64,000 bases of DNA, from assembly GCF_051155795.1 (NCBI RefSeq), contig NZ_DAXETW010000011.1, forward strand, positions 1 to 64,000, read 5' to 3'. Below, piece after piece: positions 43,981 to 53,294 of the stretch (position 1 is its first letter; each line of letters opens with the position of its first letter). The notes under the pieces are model-generated. The model saw only the letters and a list, made by a program, of their open reading frames with translations. It was not told the DNA's origin and searched no databases. Source of the DNA: Longibacter sp051155795 (GTDB taxonomy: Bacteria; Bacteroidota; Rhodothermia; Rhodothermales; Salinibacteraceae). Both the position numbers and the translations under genes were made by a program.

Positions 43981-46725
43981 ATGGGCATTTTAGAATCAGT
44001 TGGCCTCACGAAACGCAAGGCGCGTCCCGTCGGTCAGGATCTTGAAAGCGGCCGTACGGACGAGGAGAGCCAGGCTCGACGTCATTGGCTCGTACGCGGA
44101 GGCATGTTTCTGGCGCTGGTCGTGATCACCGTGCTGGCCTTCCCACGCGGGGAGGTCTACGAGTACACCGTCGACATCGGGGACACCTGGAGACAACCGA
44201 CACTCGTCGCCTCCTTCAATTTCCCGATTCGAAAGGACGCAGATCGGGTGTCCCGCGAACGTCAGACCGCCCGCCAGGAGACCCCGCCGTATTTCCAGGA
44301 GCTGCCAGGCGCGCAGGCCCAGATGGCCGCCAATCGAGACACGCTCCGGCGCCAACTGGACCGAATTCTCGAGGCGTACGCGGACTATCGCTTCCACGCA
44401 TCCCGCAATCAATCAGCGGCGGCGAGGTCGGACTCAACCCGGTACGTTGAACTCCGTCGAAACGCCCTCGTCACGCTCACGCCAGGTCAGTGGCGCGTGC
44501 TGACCGACTCGTATCTGCGGCAGATTCCCGAACTGTCGCAGACATCCCGTGAGCCTGCCACGGGGCAACGCCTTGACCTGCAGCTTTTAGAGGACGCCTT
44601 CGGGCTCGGTACACAGCTCCTGCGCATTGGCGTCATGAACCGGTCGCGGGACTCGGTATACACGGACAACATCATCATCCGAAATGAGGAAGAAAGCGTT
44701 CAGCGTTCCGTTTCAAAGGACAACGTCTACGGACTAAACGAAGCGTACGACTACGCCCGAAAACAATTTGACGAGCGCTACCCGAACGATGAGACTCGTG
44801 CAGGACTGGCATACGCCTTCTTCCGCGACATCTTCCAGACCTCGCTTCGCTACATGCGGGCCGAAACGATCCGTGAGCGCGACCGGCGGTCCGGCGAGGT
44901 GACCGCCTACGTTGGCGGCGTTCGTGAAGGAGAGGTGATTGTTCAGAAGGGGGAGCGGATCACCGAGGAGATCAAGCGCAAGCTGACGTCGCTGGAGCGG
45001 GAGAAAAACGAACGGACCGCCGGTCAGCTGCCCTGGTGGCAACTTCTCGGCGAGGCCATTTTCGCCCTCGTGACCTTCCTCTTTTTCTTCTACTATCTCT
45101 TTCAGATCCGGCGTGAGATCTGGGATGACGAGCGAGATATGCTGCTCATCTCCATCACGCTTCTCGCCATCATTGCGCTGTTCGGGGTGACCGTTCGCAT
45201 CCCCTGGGCGCACCTGTATGCCGTCCCGATCGCTCTGGCGGCAGTCATGCTCACGATCATCTTTAACTCTACGATCGGCCTGTTCTCAACGCTTGTACTG
45301 GCGCTGATCGGCGGGCAGATGACCGGGCTGGACCTTGAGTTCACGTTCGCCTCGTTCATTGCCGGAGCACTGGGTGTGTTCAGCGTGCGCGACATCAAGA
45401 ACCGCGGGCAGTTCGTGCTCAGTGCGGGCCTTGTCTTCTTCGGCTATCTACTGGTCATCGTCGCGACCTATCTATACCTCGGAACGCCGGCGGATCGCCT
45501 GGGACGCGAGCTCAGCTTCGCGGCCGTTGGGGCTTCGTTTACGATCACAGCGTATCTGGTGCTCTGGATTCTGGAGCGCACGTTCGACGTGACGACGGAT
45601 CTGACCCTGCTGGAACTGTCAGACACCAACCGGCCGCTGCTCAAAGACCTCAGCCTCAAGGCACCCGGCTCGTTCAACCACTCCCTTCAGGTCGCCAACC
45701 TGGCAGAGGCGGCCGCGGACCGGATCGGGGCCAACGCGCTCCTGACCCGCGTCGGCGCCCTCTATCACGACATCGGGAAGATGAAGAAGCCCGAGTACTT
45801 TGTCGAAAACCAGCGGGCGGGCGCCAACCCCCACGACAAGCTAAAGCCGCGGATGAGCGCGCTCATCATCGCCAGCCATGTTAAGGAAGGCCTGGACCTG
45901 GCCAAGAAAGCGAACCTGCCCGAACGCGTCGTCAACTTCATCCCGACGCACCACGGGACAGCTCGCATCGAGTACTTCTACCGAAAAGCCGTTGAACAAA
46001 CGGCCCCGGACGACTCTCCCGTGCTGGAGTCGGAGTTTCGCTACCCGGGACCGCGCCCCAATTCCAAGGAGACCGGCATCCTGATGCTTTCGGACTCGGT
46101 CGAAGCGGCCAGCCGGAGCCTGGACGACCCGACACACAACCGCCTAAAGTCGCTCATCGATCTCATCTTCAAAGAGCGAATTGAGGACGGCCAGCTCGAT
46201 GACACCGGGCTCACCTTCCGAGACCTGCGCCAGATCAAGGATACGTTCTTGCAGATGCTCCTGGGCATCTACCACGTCCGCGTGAAGTACCCGGACCAGG
46301 ACGAACAAATGGAGGACGAGGATCGCCCGGTGGTCAGCGCCCCGACGGAGATCGACCTCGACACGTATCGCTCCGTCTCGATCCTCTGGGAAGATGACGT
46401 CGTCGGCACGCCAGAACAGAGCGTAAGCGCCGAGCGTCTTCGTGGGATTCCGGGCGTTCGGGAGACGCGCGCGCCGCGGCCCGATCTGGCCGAGGCCTCC
46501 CCACACCACCGCGCCACACGCCCTCGGCCCGGCGGTCCGGAGGACAACCGGCAGAAGGACGGCGCTTCGTCTGCGGAGGGCTCCGCTGACACGGGCGGGG
46601 CTGAAACCGGTGCAGACGCGTCGGGCGACGGTGCATCGAACGCATCGACAGAGCCGACGAAGAAGACGGGTGACGGGGCCGAACCGGCGGATGCAAAAAC
46701 ACAGGACGACGCATCAACCTCGTGA
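43981..46725 (+). CDS. 7TMR-HD family membrane HD-phosphodiesterase (PgpH-like)
   Basis: A 914-residue membrane protein with the 7TM-7TMR_HD architecture known from PgpH, a c-di-AMP phosphodiesterase. It has one TM helix (about 38-55), an extracytoplasmic 7TMR-HDED domain (about 55-350), and seven TM helices (about 350-545). The cytoplasmic HD domain has its first His in FNHSLQVANLAEAAADR and the metal-binding HDIGKMKKPEYFVENQ (His-Asp near 596). The second half holds THHGTARIEYFYRKA. An acidic, Ala/Gly/Asp-rich tail of about 90 residues is extra. Activity on c-di-AMP is inferred from the family. A hairpin follows directly after the stop. Confidence 0.9.
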   Translation: MGILESVGLTKRKARPVGQDLESGRTDEESQARRHWLVRGGMFLALVVITVLAFPRGEVYEYTVDIGDTWRQPTLVASFNFPIRKDADRVSRERQTARQETPPYFQELPGAQAQMAANRDTLRRQLDRILEAYADYRFHASRNQSAAARSDSTRYVELRRNALVTLTPGQWRVLTDSYLRQIPELSQTSREPATGQRLDLQLLEDAFGLGTQLLRIGVMNRSRDSVYTDNIIIRNEEESVQRSVSKDNVYGLNEAYDYARKQFDERYPNDETRAGLAYAFFRDIFQTSLRYMRAETIRERDRRSGEVTAYVGGVREGEVIVQKGERITEEIKRKLTSLEREKNERTAGQLPWWQLLGEAIFALVTFLFFFYYLFQIRREIWDDERDMLLISITLLAIIALFGVTVRIPWAHLYAVPIALAAVMLTIIFNSTIGLFSTLVLALIGGQMTGLDLEFTFASFIAGALGVFSVRDIKNRGQFVLSAGLVFFGYLLVIVATYLYLGTPADRLGRELSFAAVGASFTITAYLVLWILERTFDVTTDLTLLELSDTNRPLLKDLSLKAPGSFNHSLQVANLAEAAADRIGANALLTRVGALYHDIGKMKKPEYFVENQRAGANPHDKLKPRMSALIIASHVKEGLDLAKKANLPERVVNFIPTHHGTARIEYFYRKAVEQTAPDDSPVLESEFRYPGPRPNSKETGILMLSDSVEAASRSLDDPTHNRLKSLIDLIFKERIEDGQLDDTGLTFRDLRQIKDTFLQMLLGIYHVRVKYPDQDEQMEDEDRPVVSAPTEIDLDTYRSVSILWEDDVVGTPEQSVSAERLRGIPGVRETRAPRPDLAEASPHHRATRPRPGGPEDNRQKDGASSAEGSADTGGAETGADASGDGASNASTEPTKKTGDGAEPADAKTQDDASTS

Positions 46726-46726
46726 G

Positions 46727-46747
46727 GGGCGACCTCCTGAGGCGCCC
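46727..46747. terminator. Hairpin between convergent 7TMR-HD and GntR genes
   Basis: GGGCG/CGCCC enclosing CCT/AGG, starting one base after the TGA of the 7TMR-HD gene. No T-run; it may serve both directions. Confidence 0.4.
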
Positions 46748-46811
46748 TGCACAGCTTCGACTGCGGAGGATGCCTGTTCCGACGGTTTCTCACTCGATCC
46801 AGGCAGCCACC

Positions 46812-47738
46812 TCACGCCGGCACCGCCTCCGCGATGGCGTCCAGCGAATCCTGACTGACCAGGATCTCCAGGCGACTTCGGGGCGGTTCGTCTCCGAGGA
46901 GTGGGAGCAGGCGCCGGCGGCTCGGTGCCGTGTAGAGAAGAAGATCTGTCTGATCGATGAAGCTGTCAAGGTGCTCCGTACCCTCCTCGATCGACGCGGC
47001 AATCACCTGTCCACCAAACGCGGAGTGCTGGCGCACCATGTTGGAGAGGGGAGGAATCGTCTCCCGGTAGCGCGTGACGAGTCCCAGCGTGTCGTGCTCC
47101 CGCAGGCGCGCCACTTTCTCTAACACCGTGGCCGGCAGATGCGTGACGTAGCCGATCGTGTCTGCACGTGGCACCGATCGCATCACGCGGTCCAGATGCT
47201 CAAATGTCGTGAACACGTAGTCCGCGTCCTCATGCCGGTCGAGAGATGCAATCGGCACGCTTCGCACGGTGCGTTGCAGGACCCCGCTGATCTGCTCGGC
47301 CGCCATGTCGTTGATCTCGGCGTAGGGACCGACGAGGATCAGCTTCCGGTTCATGCTCGCGTGGTCGAGCAGGTTCGTCTGTTCCTGAAACAGATACTCG
47401 ATCTCCGCATCGTTCAGTCCGAGCCCGATCAGCCGCTGGAGGGATTCGTTGACGATCTGCGCGCCCTGTTCCATCCGTTCGCTCTTGTCAAGCGGCGTGC
47501 GCTCCTGAACGGTGTATCCGCTTCCTACCTGGGCATTCAGAAGGCCCTCTTCCTCGAGGGCCTGATACGCTTTTCGAACGGTATGAAAGGAAACACCGAG
47601 CCGATCGCCGAGCTTCCGCGTAGAGGGCAGCGTGTCGTTCACCTTGTAATGACCGCTCGCGATCAGATAACGCAGCTGCTCGATCAACTGCGTGCTGACA
47701 GGCGTCTTGGATTCACGGTCCAGAGATAGAAGCGACAT
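46812..47738 (-). CDS. GntR-family transcriptional regulator
   Basis: A 308-residue DNA-binding protein. The N-terminal winged helix (about 8-75) is a clear GntR domain: STQLIEQLRYLIASGHYKVN, LPSTRKLGDRLGVSFHTVRK and AYQALEEEGLLNAQVGSGY. The remaining 220 residues are neither a UTRA/FadR effector domain nor an aminotransferase (MocR) domain that I can recognise. They contain KLILVGPYAEINDMAAEQI and ADTIGYVTHLPATVLEKVARLRE, somewhat like a receiver or periplasmic-binding-like alpha/beta fold. ATG 47738 (MSLLSLDRESKTPV) is the family start; the frame runs further back without support. Its target is unknown. Confidence 0.88.
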   Translation of the reverse strand: MSLLSLDRESKTPVSTQLIEQLRYLIASGHYKVNDTLPSTRKLGDRLGVSFHTVRKAYQALEEEGLLNAQVGSGYTVQERTPLDKSERMEQGAQIVNESLQRLIGLGLNDAEIEYLFQEQTNLLDHASMNRKLILVGPYAEINDMAAEQISGVLQRTVRSVPIASLDRHEDADYVFTTFEHLDRVMRSVPRADTIGYVTHLPATVLEKVARLREHDTLGLVTRYRETIPPLSNMVRQHSAFGGQVIAASIEEGTEHLDSFIDQTDLLLYTAPSRRRLLPLLGDEPPRSRLEILVSQDSLDAIAEAVPA

Positions 47739-47896
47739 GAAACGCGATGTCTTCCTGAGAAAACGGACGATAGAGCGACATTCATCCCGATCAAATCCGA
47801 CCGACGGTGCATGCCTAGCACCTCGCTCGGAGGGATCACGCGCGGAGGGATACCGCGATGCAGTGCGTCGGGATGGGCTGCACCGCGGACGCGCCG

Positions 47897-48097
47897 CTAC
47901 TGATCGAAGTCGCTGCAGCTCATGAAGTAGTGGCACTTCGAGCACCGATACTTGCAGCCCTGATTGAACAGGCGTGAGCCGCAGTTGGGGCAGTAATCCC
48001 AGTAGTCGCCGGAAACGGAAGTCTTGGCGGCGTCCGTCGGTTCGGTCGCCTGATCCGCTTCGTGGTTCACCGGCGTGTCGGACGGGGTCGGCGTCAT
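47897..48097 (-). CDS. Small zinc-ribbon protein, 66 aa
   Basis: A small acidic protein whose C-terminal half holds a zinc ribbon: CPNCGSRLFNQGCKYRCSKC and then HYFMSCSDF, with two CxxC knuckles as metal ligands and further cysteines. Its start codon overlaps the stop of the preceding - strand gene as ATGA, which supports it as a real, translationally coupled gene. Function unknown; such ribbons often bind nucleic acid or protein partners. Confidence 0.8.
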   Translation of the reverse strand: MTPTPSDTPVNHEADQATEPTDAAKTSVSGDYWDYCPNCGSRLFNQGCKYRCSKCHYFMSCSDFDQ

Positions 48098-48588
48098 CGG
48101 GAGAGGGAGGAGGTATGGGAGGATCGCGAGGGTGGTGGCTGGTCGGTGCGGTCATACCGCGCCGATCGAAGCGCCTCCAGCAGGGTTTCCTGATCCGGCC
48201 ATTCCTGATCGAGCAGGGTGTGGGTTTCATGGCCGAGCGTCAGGTGGATCTTGCCCGGCGCCTCACGAACGTCGAACACGGGCTGCCAGTTCAACGACCC
48301 GTCGCGGGCGACATCATCGATGGTGCGAAGCGCAGCCATGCCGGGATAGGCGTGCAATTCGGCAATGCGAGAGGAGAGCCGAAACCGGGTCCACCCGATG
48401 GCGATCATGAACGCAATCGGCGCCCCGATCGCTACATGCGGTAGCGGGTCGATGCCCTGAAGCACCTGTACGGTTGCCATGATCATGAACGGAAGCATGC
48501 ACGTTCCGAGGGGCGTCACCAGCGCACCGGCATACACGCGAACCGCCGATGCATCGCCCGGATGGTGAACGCTTCGAAACTCAGACAC
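48094..48588 (-). CDS. Two-TM membrane protein of unknown function, 164 aa
   Basis: Not recognised. Two hydrophobic helices lie near residues 24-42 (VTPLGTCMLPFMIMATVQVL) and 50-66 (HVAIGAPIAFMIAIGW). A cytoplasmic-looking domain of about 95 residues follows, with LHAYPGMAALRTIDDVARDG and VREAPGKIHLTLGHETHTLL. It is coupled to the zinc-ribbon gene by a 4-base stop/start overlap, so the two proteins are probably made together. It lies downstream of the SirB1-type gene with a 74-base gap and could belong to the same transcript. Confidence 0.72.
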   Translation of the reverse strand: MSEFRSVHHPGDASAVRVYAGALVTPLGTCMLPFMIMATVQVLQGIDPLPHVAIGAPIAFMIAIGWTRFRLSSRIAELHAYPGMAALRTIDDVARDGSLNWQPVFDVREAPGKIHLTLGHETHTLLDQEWPDQETLLEALRSARYDRTDQPPPSRSSHTSSLSR

Positions 48589-48662
48589 GGCAGCGGGAAG
48601 TCGAGGCAGCGAGAATGGGAGATGAGCACAGGGCAGCCGGTCTGCGGTGCTCGTCGCGGGGT

Positions 48663-49631
48663 TTATTCCGCGTCGGTGCTCTTGGAGTCGTCGTACGGCT
48701 CGATGAGCGCCGACAGTTCCTCGTACACCTGCTCATTACCGGACGTGCGAGCGGTATGGCGAAGGTTGCGCACCATTCGAAGCAGGATCTCCGTCGGCGG
48801 TGCAGCCTCAAAATATGCCGGTTTCGGTTGAATGCCGGCCCGCAGCAAAAAGCGGACGCATTCCTCCCGGGACACCGGTTGACCGTCGTTGAAGACGTCG
48901 AAATATACCTCGCCGCGTGCGTCACTATACTTTACGAGGAAATGCGCAGGCATGCCAACACCGTATAGCGGGATGGCGAGGCGGTCAGCCACCGATATTG
49001 CGATCACGGCAAGGCTGATCGGGATGCCGAGGCGGCGGTCGATGACGCGGTTCAGATAGCTGTTGTTGGGGTCGTCATAGTCATCGCGATTACCGGTCAG
49101 GCCGATGTCGTCCGCGAGAAACTCCATTAGCACACGGGCCCGATCTACGCCGACGCTCTGCATCACACGTTCTTGCACCCGGTCGGCCCATTCGTCCAAA
49201 ATCTCCTGATACGCTTCCACATCGAGGCCGGGAAAACGATGAAGTGCCAGGATGAACGCGCCCCGCTCGAGGTTGGGCTCGTCGGCACCGAGGATAGCGT
49301 GCCACGCCGTCTGGATGTCGTTCCAGTGCAACCGCCGCACCACCTCGTCGATCTGGTGCCGCTGCTCTCCCTGACTCGCATCGTAAGCGCGACGCAGGGC
49401 GGGCATCGCCTCTCGCCCGAGGTCCTTCAGCCGATTCTGCACCTGCTCCTGTACGTCCTCGTCTGGATCGTCGAGAAGGCGCACCAGCGCATTCACTTCG
49501 CGCTGAATCGTCTCGTCTACGAGCGCGTCGGACACCCGCTCGGCAAGCAGGCTGTCCGTCGAAGCCCGCCCCGGATTCGACGGCGTATCGGGACGGTCGG
49601 ACGGCGAAGAAGGACCGGAGGAGGGAGGCAT
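48663..49631 (-). CDS. SirB1/transglutaminase-like family protein with HEAT-like N-terminus
   Basis: A 322-residue protein. The N-terminal part has a HEAT-like repeat (LVRLLDDPDEDVQEQVQNRL). The middle is the SirB1 (PF13369-type) transglutaminase-like domain: NNSYLNRVIDRRLGIPISLAV, then VADRLAIPLYGVGMPAHFLVKY and YFDVFNDGQPVSREEC. As is usual for this branch, the transglutaminase Cys position is not a Cys (PISL), so it is likely non-catalytic. The C-terminus may be a short TPR-like pair of helices. Cellular role unknown. It follows pruA on the - strand but beyond a strong terminator, so it has its own promoter. Confidence 0.85.
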   Translation of the reverse strand: MPPSSGPSSPSDRPDTPSNPGRASTDSLLAERVSDALVDETIQREVNALVRLLDDPDEDVQEQVQNRLKDLGREAMPALRRAYDASQGEQRHQIDEVVRRLHWNDIQTAWHAILGADEPNLERGAFILALHRFPGLDVEAYQEILDEWADRVQERVMQSVGVDRARVLMEFLADDIGLTGNRDDYDDPNNSYLNRVIDRRLGIPISLAVIAISVADRLAIPLYGVGMPAHFLVKYSDARGEVYFDVFNDGQPVSREECVRFLLRAGIQPKPAYFEAAPPTEILLRMVRNLRHTARTSGNEQVYEELSALIEPYDDSKSTDAE

Positions 49632-49704
49632 GAGGAGAGGCTGGTTATGGAAGCACTGAGTGACTCTCTACGGGGAGCGTCGCGGAACGTGTCGGATACT
49701 ACCG

Positions 49705-49743
49705 AAAAAGCACGCCCGCGGCCTCATCGGCTGCAGGCGTGCT
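49705..49743 (-). terminator. pruA: Rho-independent terminator after pruA
   Basis: Read on the - strand: AGCACGCC pairs with GGCGTGCT, with an inner stem GCGGCC/GGCTGC around a 5-base loop, and ends in a five-T run. It starts 52 bases after the pruA stop. The stem is long, with few defects, and the U-run makes it a strong call. Confidence 0.88.
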
Positions 49744-49794
49744 GTACACGGGCGCCGTCTCCGTCCCGGCGGCGCAGTGCGCTGGCACGCATGA

Positions 49795-51486
49795 CTACGA
49801 GGTGACGGATCCGTCACCGCCCGCGGCCTGCTCGATCAGTACGGCGTCGTCATCGTCTTGCTGGTGGAATGCGTAACCGAAGTGCTCCGGCGCGTCGAAC
49901 GTTTCTTTCACCGAACGCGGCGAAACCCAGCGAAGCAGATTCAGCGGCGAACCGGCTTTGTCATTCGTCCCGGACTTCCGCGCGCCACCAAACGGTTGCT
50001 GCCCCACGATCGACCCGGTCGGTTTGTCGTTGATGTAAAAGTTTCCGGCCGCGTGCTCCAGACGATCCATGGCTTCGGTCACTACGTCACGGTCGCGGGC
50101 AAAGATGGACCCCGTGAGCGCATACGGGGAGGTCTCATCGACGAGGTCGAGCACGTCGTCGAATTCGTCGTCCGGATACACGTAGACAGTGGTGACGGGG
50201 CCGAAGATCTCCTCCTGCATCGTGCGCTGCTTCGGGTCGGTAACCTGAATCACCGTCGGATCAATGAAGTACCCGACAGCCTTGTCATACGTCCCGCCGT
50301 AAATAATCTCCGCGCTGTCGTCGTCGCGGGCGTCCTCAATGTAACCGGTAATATTGTCGAACGCGCGCTCGTCGATGACGGCATTCACGAAGTTGGTGAA
50401 GTCTTCCGGCGGGCCGACCCTAATTTCGTCAAGCTGTTCACCCATCGACTCCCGGATTTCCGGCCAGAGAGACTCCGGTAGATAAAGCCGGGATGCCGCG
50501 GAGCACTTCTGACCCTGGTACTCAAAGCTTCCACGTACGATAGCGGTGGCTACCTGGGTCGGATTGGCGGTTTCGTGCGCCACGATGAAGTCCTTCCCGC
50601 CGGTCTCGCCGACAATCGTAGGGTAGGTGTTGTACGTCTTGAGGTTCTGCCCGATCGACTGCCAGAGGTGGTCGAACGTTTGCATCGATCCCGTGAAGTG
50701 TAGACCGGCGAAGTGCTCGGACGCGAGCGCCGGCGTGCCGACCTTCGCTCCGTCGTCGGCGGGGAGCATATTGATGACCCCGGGCGGCAGACCCGCCTCC
50801 TCGAAGATCTCGTTCAAGAAGTACGCGGAGTAAATGGAGCGCGTCGCCGGTTTCCAGACTACTGTGTTTCCGAGGATGGCCGGCGCCGTCGGGAGATTGC
50901 CCTGGATGGCGGTAAAGTTGAACGGCGTAACGGCCAGGACGAACCCTTCGAGGGGGCGATACTGCATCTGATTCCACATGCCCCGCGCGTTGTTCGGCTG
51001 GTCACGGTAGATCTGCTCCGCATAGTGGACATTGAACCGCAGGAAGTCGATCAGCTCGCACGCCGCGTCAATTTCCGCCTGAAATACGTTCTTGCCCTGC
51101 CCGAGCATCGTGGCGGCATTCAACGTGTCGCGGTACCGATCCGCGATCAAGTCGGCCATCCGGAGGAAGATAGCGGCACGATCCGAGAAATCCATCGCCG
51201 CCCAGTCCTTCTTCGCCTGCATCGCCGCGTCAATGGCCTGCTCCACTTCAGCCTGACCGGACTGATGCACGTATCCGAGTGTGTGCTGGTGATCGTGGGG
51301 GGGCGCTACACGCGTCGTCGTACCGGTCTTGACCGCCTGACCGTCGATATAGGCCGGGATCTCGATCTCCTTTTGCCGAAGGTCCTTCAGCGTCTGCTGA
51401 ATGGACCGACGCTCCGGCGAACCCGGCGCGTACTCGAGGGTCGGCTCGTTGGACGGAGGTGGCGTCGTCGTGTAGGCGTTATTCAT
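49795..51486 (-). CDS. pruA: L-glutamate gamma-semialdehyde (1-pyrroline-5-carboxylate) dehydrogenase
   Basis: It oxidises glutamate semialdehyde to glutamate with NAD+, the second step of proline breakdown. The 563-residue aldehyde dehydrogenase resembles the stand-alone ALDH4/PruA type, longer than RocA. Key parts are RPLEGFVLAVTPFNFTAIQG, WKPATRSIYSAYFL, VGETGGKDF (general-base Glu), YQGQKCSAASRLYLP with the nucleophile Cys, and EIFGPVTTVYVYPD. ATG 51486 starts MNNAYTTTPPPSNEP; the long upstream frame is not family sequence. No proline dehydrogenase gene is in the window. A strong intrinsic terminator follows. Confidence 0.95.
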   Translation of the reverse strand: MNNAYTTTPPPSNEPTLEYAPGSPERRSIQQTLKDLRQKEIEIPAYIDGQAVKTGTTTRVAPPHDHQHTLGYVHQSGQAEVEQAIDAAMQAKKDWAAMDFSDRAAIFLRMADLIADRYRDTLNAATMLGQGKNVFQAEIDAACELIDFLRFNVHYAEQIYRDQPNNARGMWNQMQYRPLEGFVLAVTPFNFTAIQGNLPTAPAILGNTVVWKPATRSIYSAYFLNEIFEEAGLPPGVINMLPADDGAKVGTPALASEHFAGLHFTGSMQTFDHLWQSIGQNLKTYNTYPTIVGETGGKDFIVAHETANPTQVATAIVRGSFEYQGQKCSAASRLYLPESLWPEIRESMGEQLDEIRVGPPEDFTNFVNAVIDERAFDNITGYIEDARDDDSAEIIYGGTYDKAVGYFIDPTVIQVTDPKQRTMQEEIFGPVTTVYVYPDDEFDDVLDLVDETSPYALTGSIFARDRDVVTEAMDRLEHAAGNFYINDKPTGSIVGQQPFGGARKSGTNDKAGSPLNLLRWVSPRSVKETFDAPEHFGYAFHQQDDDDAVLIEQAAGGDGSVTS

Positions 51487-51709
51487 CGCGGGAAAAACTG
51501 TGAGTGAGAGCGGGTGAGAAGCTGCTTCCGGCATCGACCGGGACCGCTTCCAAATACACGTACTGCATTCGCTTGTTCGACGATTTCCGCAAGGAGAGAA
51601 GGGCACCAAACCCCTTCGGTCCACCCCGGTCCTGCGTATGCCGGAGTCAGCAGGCGAACCTCTCGGCAGGCCGCGGGTTCGCGCATCGCCGGCGACGATT
51701 CCCTTCCTC

Positions 51710-52966
51710 ATGCCCCGCCCTCCGTCTGTGTCTGCTCGCTTCGAAACCCTGATGGCGCTCCGCTATCTGAAAGGCGCGGAGGGTCGAGCTGAAGGCCGCA
51801 GTTTCCTCCGGTTCATCACCTACGTCGCCATCGGTGGCGTGGCCGTCGGCGTCGCGGCGCTGCTCCTTTCCCTCGCGATTGTCCGTGGCTTCAGTCAGGA
51901 AATCGAGAACAAACTGATCGGGTTCGGCTCCCACATCCAGGTGAGCAGCCACGTCCAGGATAGCCCGCTGGATAACGCGCAGGCGCTGGAAGCAGGCATC
52001 GCCGGACTGGACTCCGTCGCGACCGTCTCACCGGTGGTTCAGACGTTCGTCCTCCTCCGACAGTCGGAACGCTCGATCGACGGCGTCGCTCTAGTCGGGA
52101 CGCGGACGCCGCCGTCCTATATGGAGGGCCGCATCATCGACGGCCGGTTTGACCTCGGATCGGCGGCTGAGCCGGGGGTGGTCGTCGGTCAGACTCTGGC
52201 GAAGCGGTTAAAGCTGAAGGTCGGACAGCGCGTTGCCGCGTTTGCACTGCAGCAGGGTGGACAGGGCCTCCAGGTCGAACGCCCCAGGGTCAAATCACTC
52301 GTCGTCCGCGGCATCTACGAAACGTCGCTGCTCGACGTCGACGATACCTACGTCTTCACGAATCTCACCACTGCCCGGGACCTGGCGGAATACCCCGAAT
52401 CCCAGGTGTCGCGCTTCGATGTCACGCTCTCCGACGTCGCTTACGCAGACAGCACGGCCCGTAGCATCCAGGAGCGCTTTGGATGGCCCGTCCGCACGCA
52501 GACCATCGAACAACAATTTGCCGGACTGTTTGCCTGGGTCAACCTCCAGGAAGGCATCATTCCCCTGGTGATCGGCGTCATCGTTCTGGTATCTGCCTTC
52601 AACATCATCGGCGCGCTGCTCATGCTGATTCTGGAGAAGACGCGCGAGATCGGCGTACTGCAAAGCCTGGGAGCCTCAGGGTCGACGTTAAAACGGTTGT
52701 TCTTACTGCTGGGCTTGCTCATTGGAACGGTCGGAACGGTCATCGGGGAAGGCCTCGCGCTGGCCCTCGGCCTCATCCAGAAACGCTACGAACTCATCCC
52801 CCTGCCGGCCGATGCTTATTACATGACGTCGGCACCGGTGGAACTGAACGCGCTGGACTTTCTGCTCGTCGCGGCCGTGACGTTGGCCCTGTGTAGTCTC
52901 GCCGCATACATCCCGGCACGTGTAGCCGCACGCATCGAACCGGTCCGCGCGATTCGGTTTCAGTAG
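51710..52966 (+). CDS. ABC transporter permease of the LolC/LolE (FtsX) family
   Basis: A 418-residue inner-membrane protein in the LolC/E arrangement: one TM helix near the N-terminus after LMALRYLKGAEGR, a periplasmic MacB-like domain (about 65-270, with HIQVSSHVQDSPLDNAQALE), and three TM helices in the C-terminal third. The FtsX domain reads LILEKTREIGVLQSLGASGS and LCSLAAYIPARVAARIEPVRAIRFQ. Such proteins extract lipoproteins for transport to the outer membrane. The ATPase partner (LolD) is not in the window. ATG 51710 (MPRPPSVSARFE) is taken; the frame extends back to 51638. It is divergent from pruA. Confidence 0.9.
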   Translation: MPRPPSVSARFETLMALRYLKGAEGRAEGRSFLRFITYVAIGGVAVGVAALLLSLAIVRGFSQEIENKLIGFGSHIQVSSHVQDSPLDNAQALEAGIAGLDSVATVSPVVQTFVLLRQSERSIDGVALVGTRTPPSYMEGRIIDGRFDLGSAAEPGVVVGQTLAKRLKLKVGQRVAAFALQQGGQGLQVERPRVKSLVVRGIYETSLLDVDDTYVFTNLTTARDLAEYPESQVSRFDVTLSDVAYADSTARSIQERFGWPVRTQTIEQQFAGLFAWVNLQEGIIPLVIGVIVLVSAFNIIGALLMLILEKTREIGVLQSLGASGSTLKRLFLLLGLLIGTVGTVIGEGLALALGLIQKRYELIPLPADAYYMTSAPVELNALDFLLVAAVTLALCSLAAYIPARVAARIEPVRAIRFQ

Positions 52967-53294
52967 CCGCCGCGGCCCCGCAGCTAGACCACCGCAGGTC
53001 ATCGGGAGAACGCATACCCCCGTTCATCGCGGCCACGAATCGATATGGCGCTGCCACGCTCAGCCGGCCTTTTCTCGCACCGATCCCGCCCGCCTGTTCC
53101 AGGTTCGTCCTCGCGAATCAACCGCATGCAACGAATCCGCGACGTGTGCATCCTAACGAGACGAGACTGATACAAGCGGTCCGTAACGCAACGCGAGAAG
53201 CGGCGGCATGATGAGCGACCGTACTCCACAATGTATTATCGCCGCCGTCGCGTACGATAATGCCCGATTTCTATTTCTCTAAACGTCCTCACGC
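52967..53294. other. Intergenic region before the peroxiredoxin gene
   Basis: 328 bases; no gene or strong hairpin seen. GATAAT at 53256-53261 could be the -10 box of the peroxiredoxin promoter, but no good -35 match is 17 bases upstream. Confidence 0.35.
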
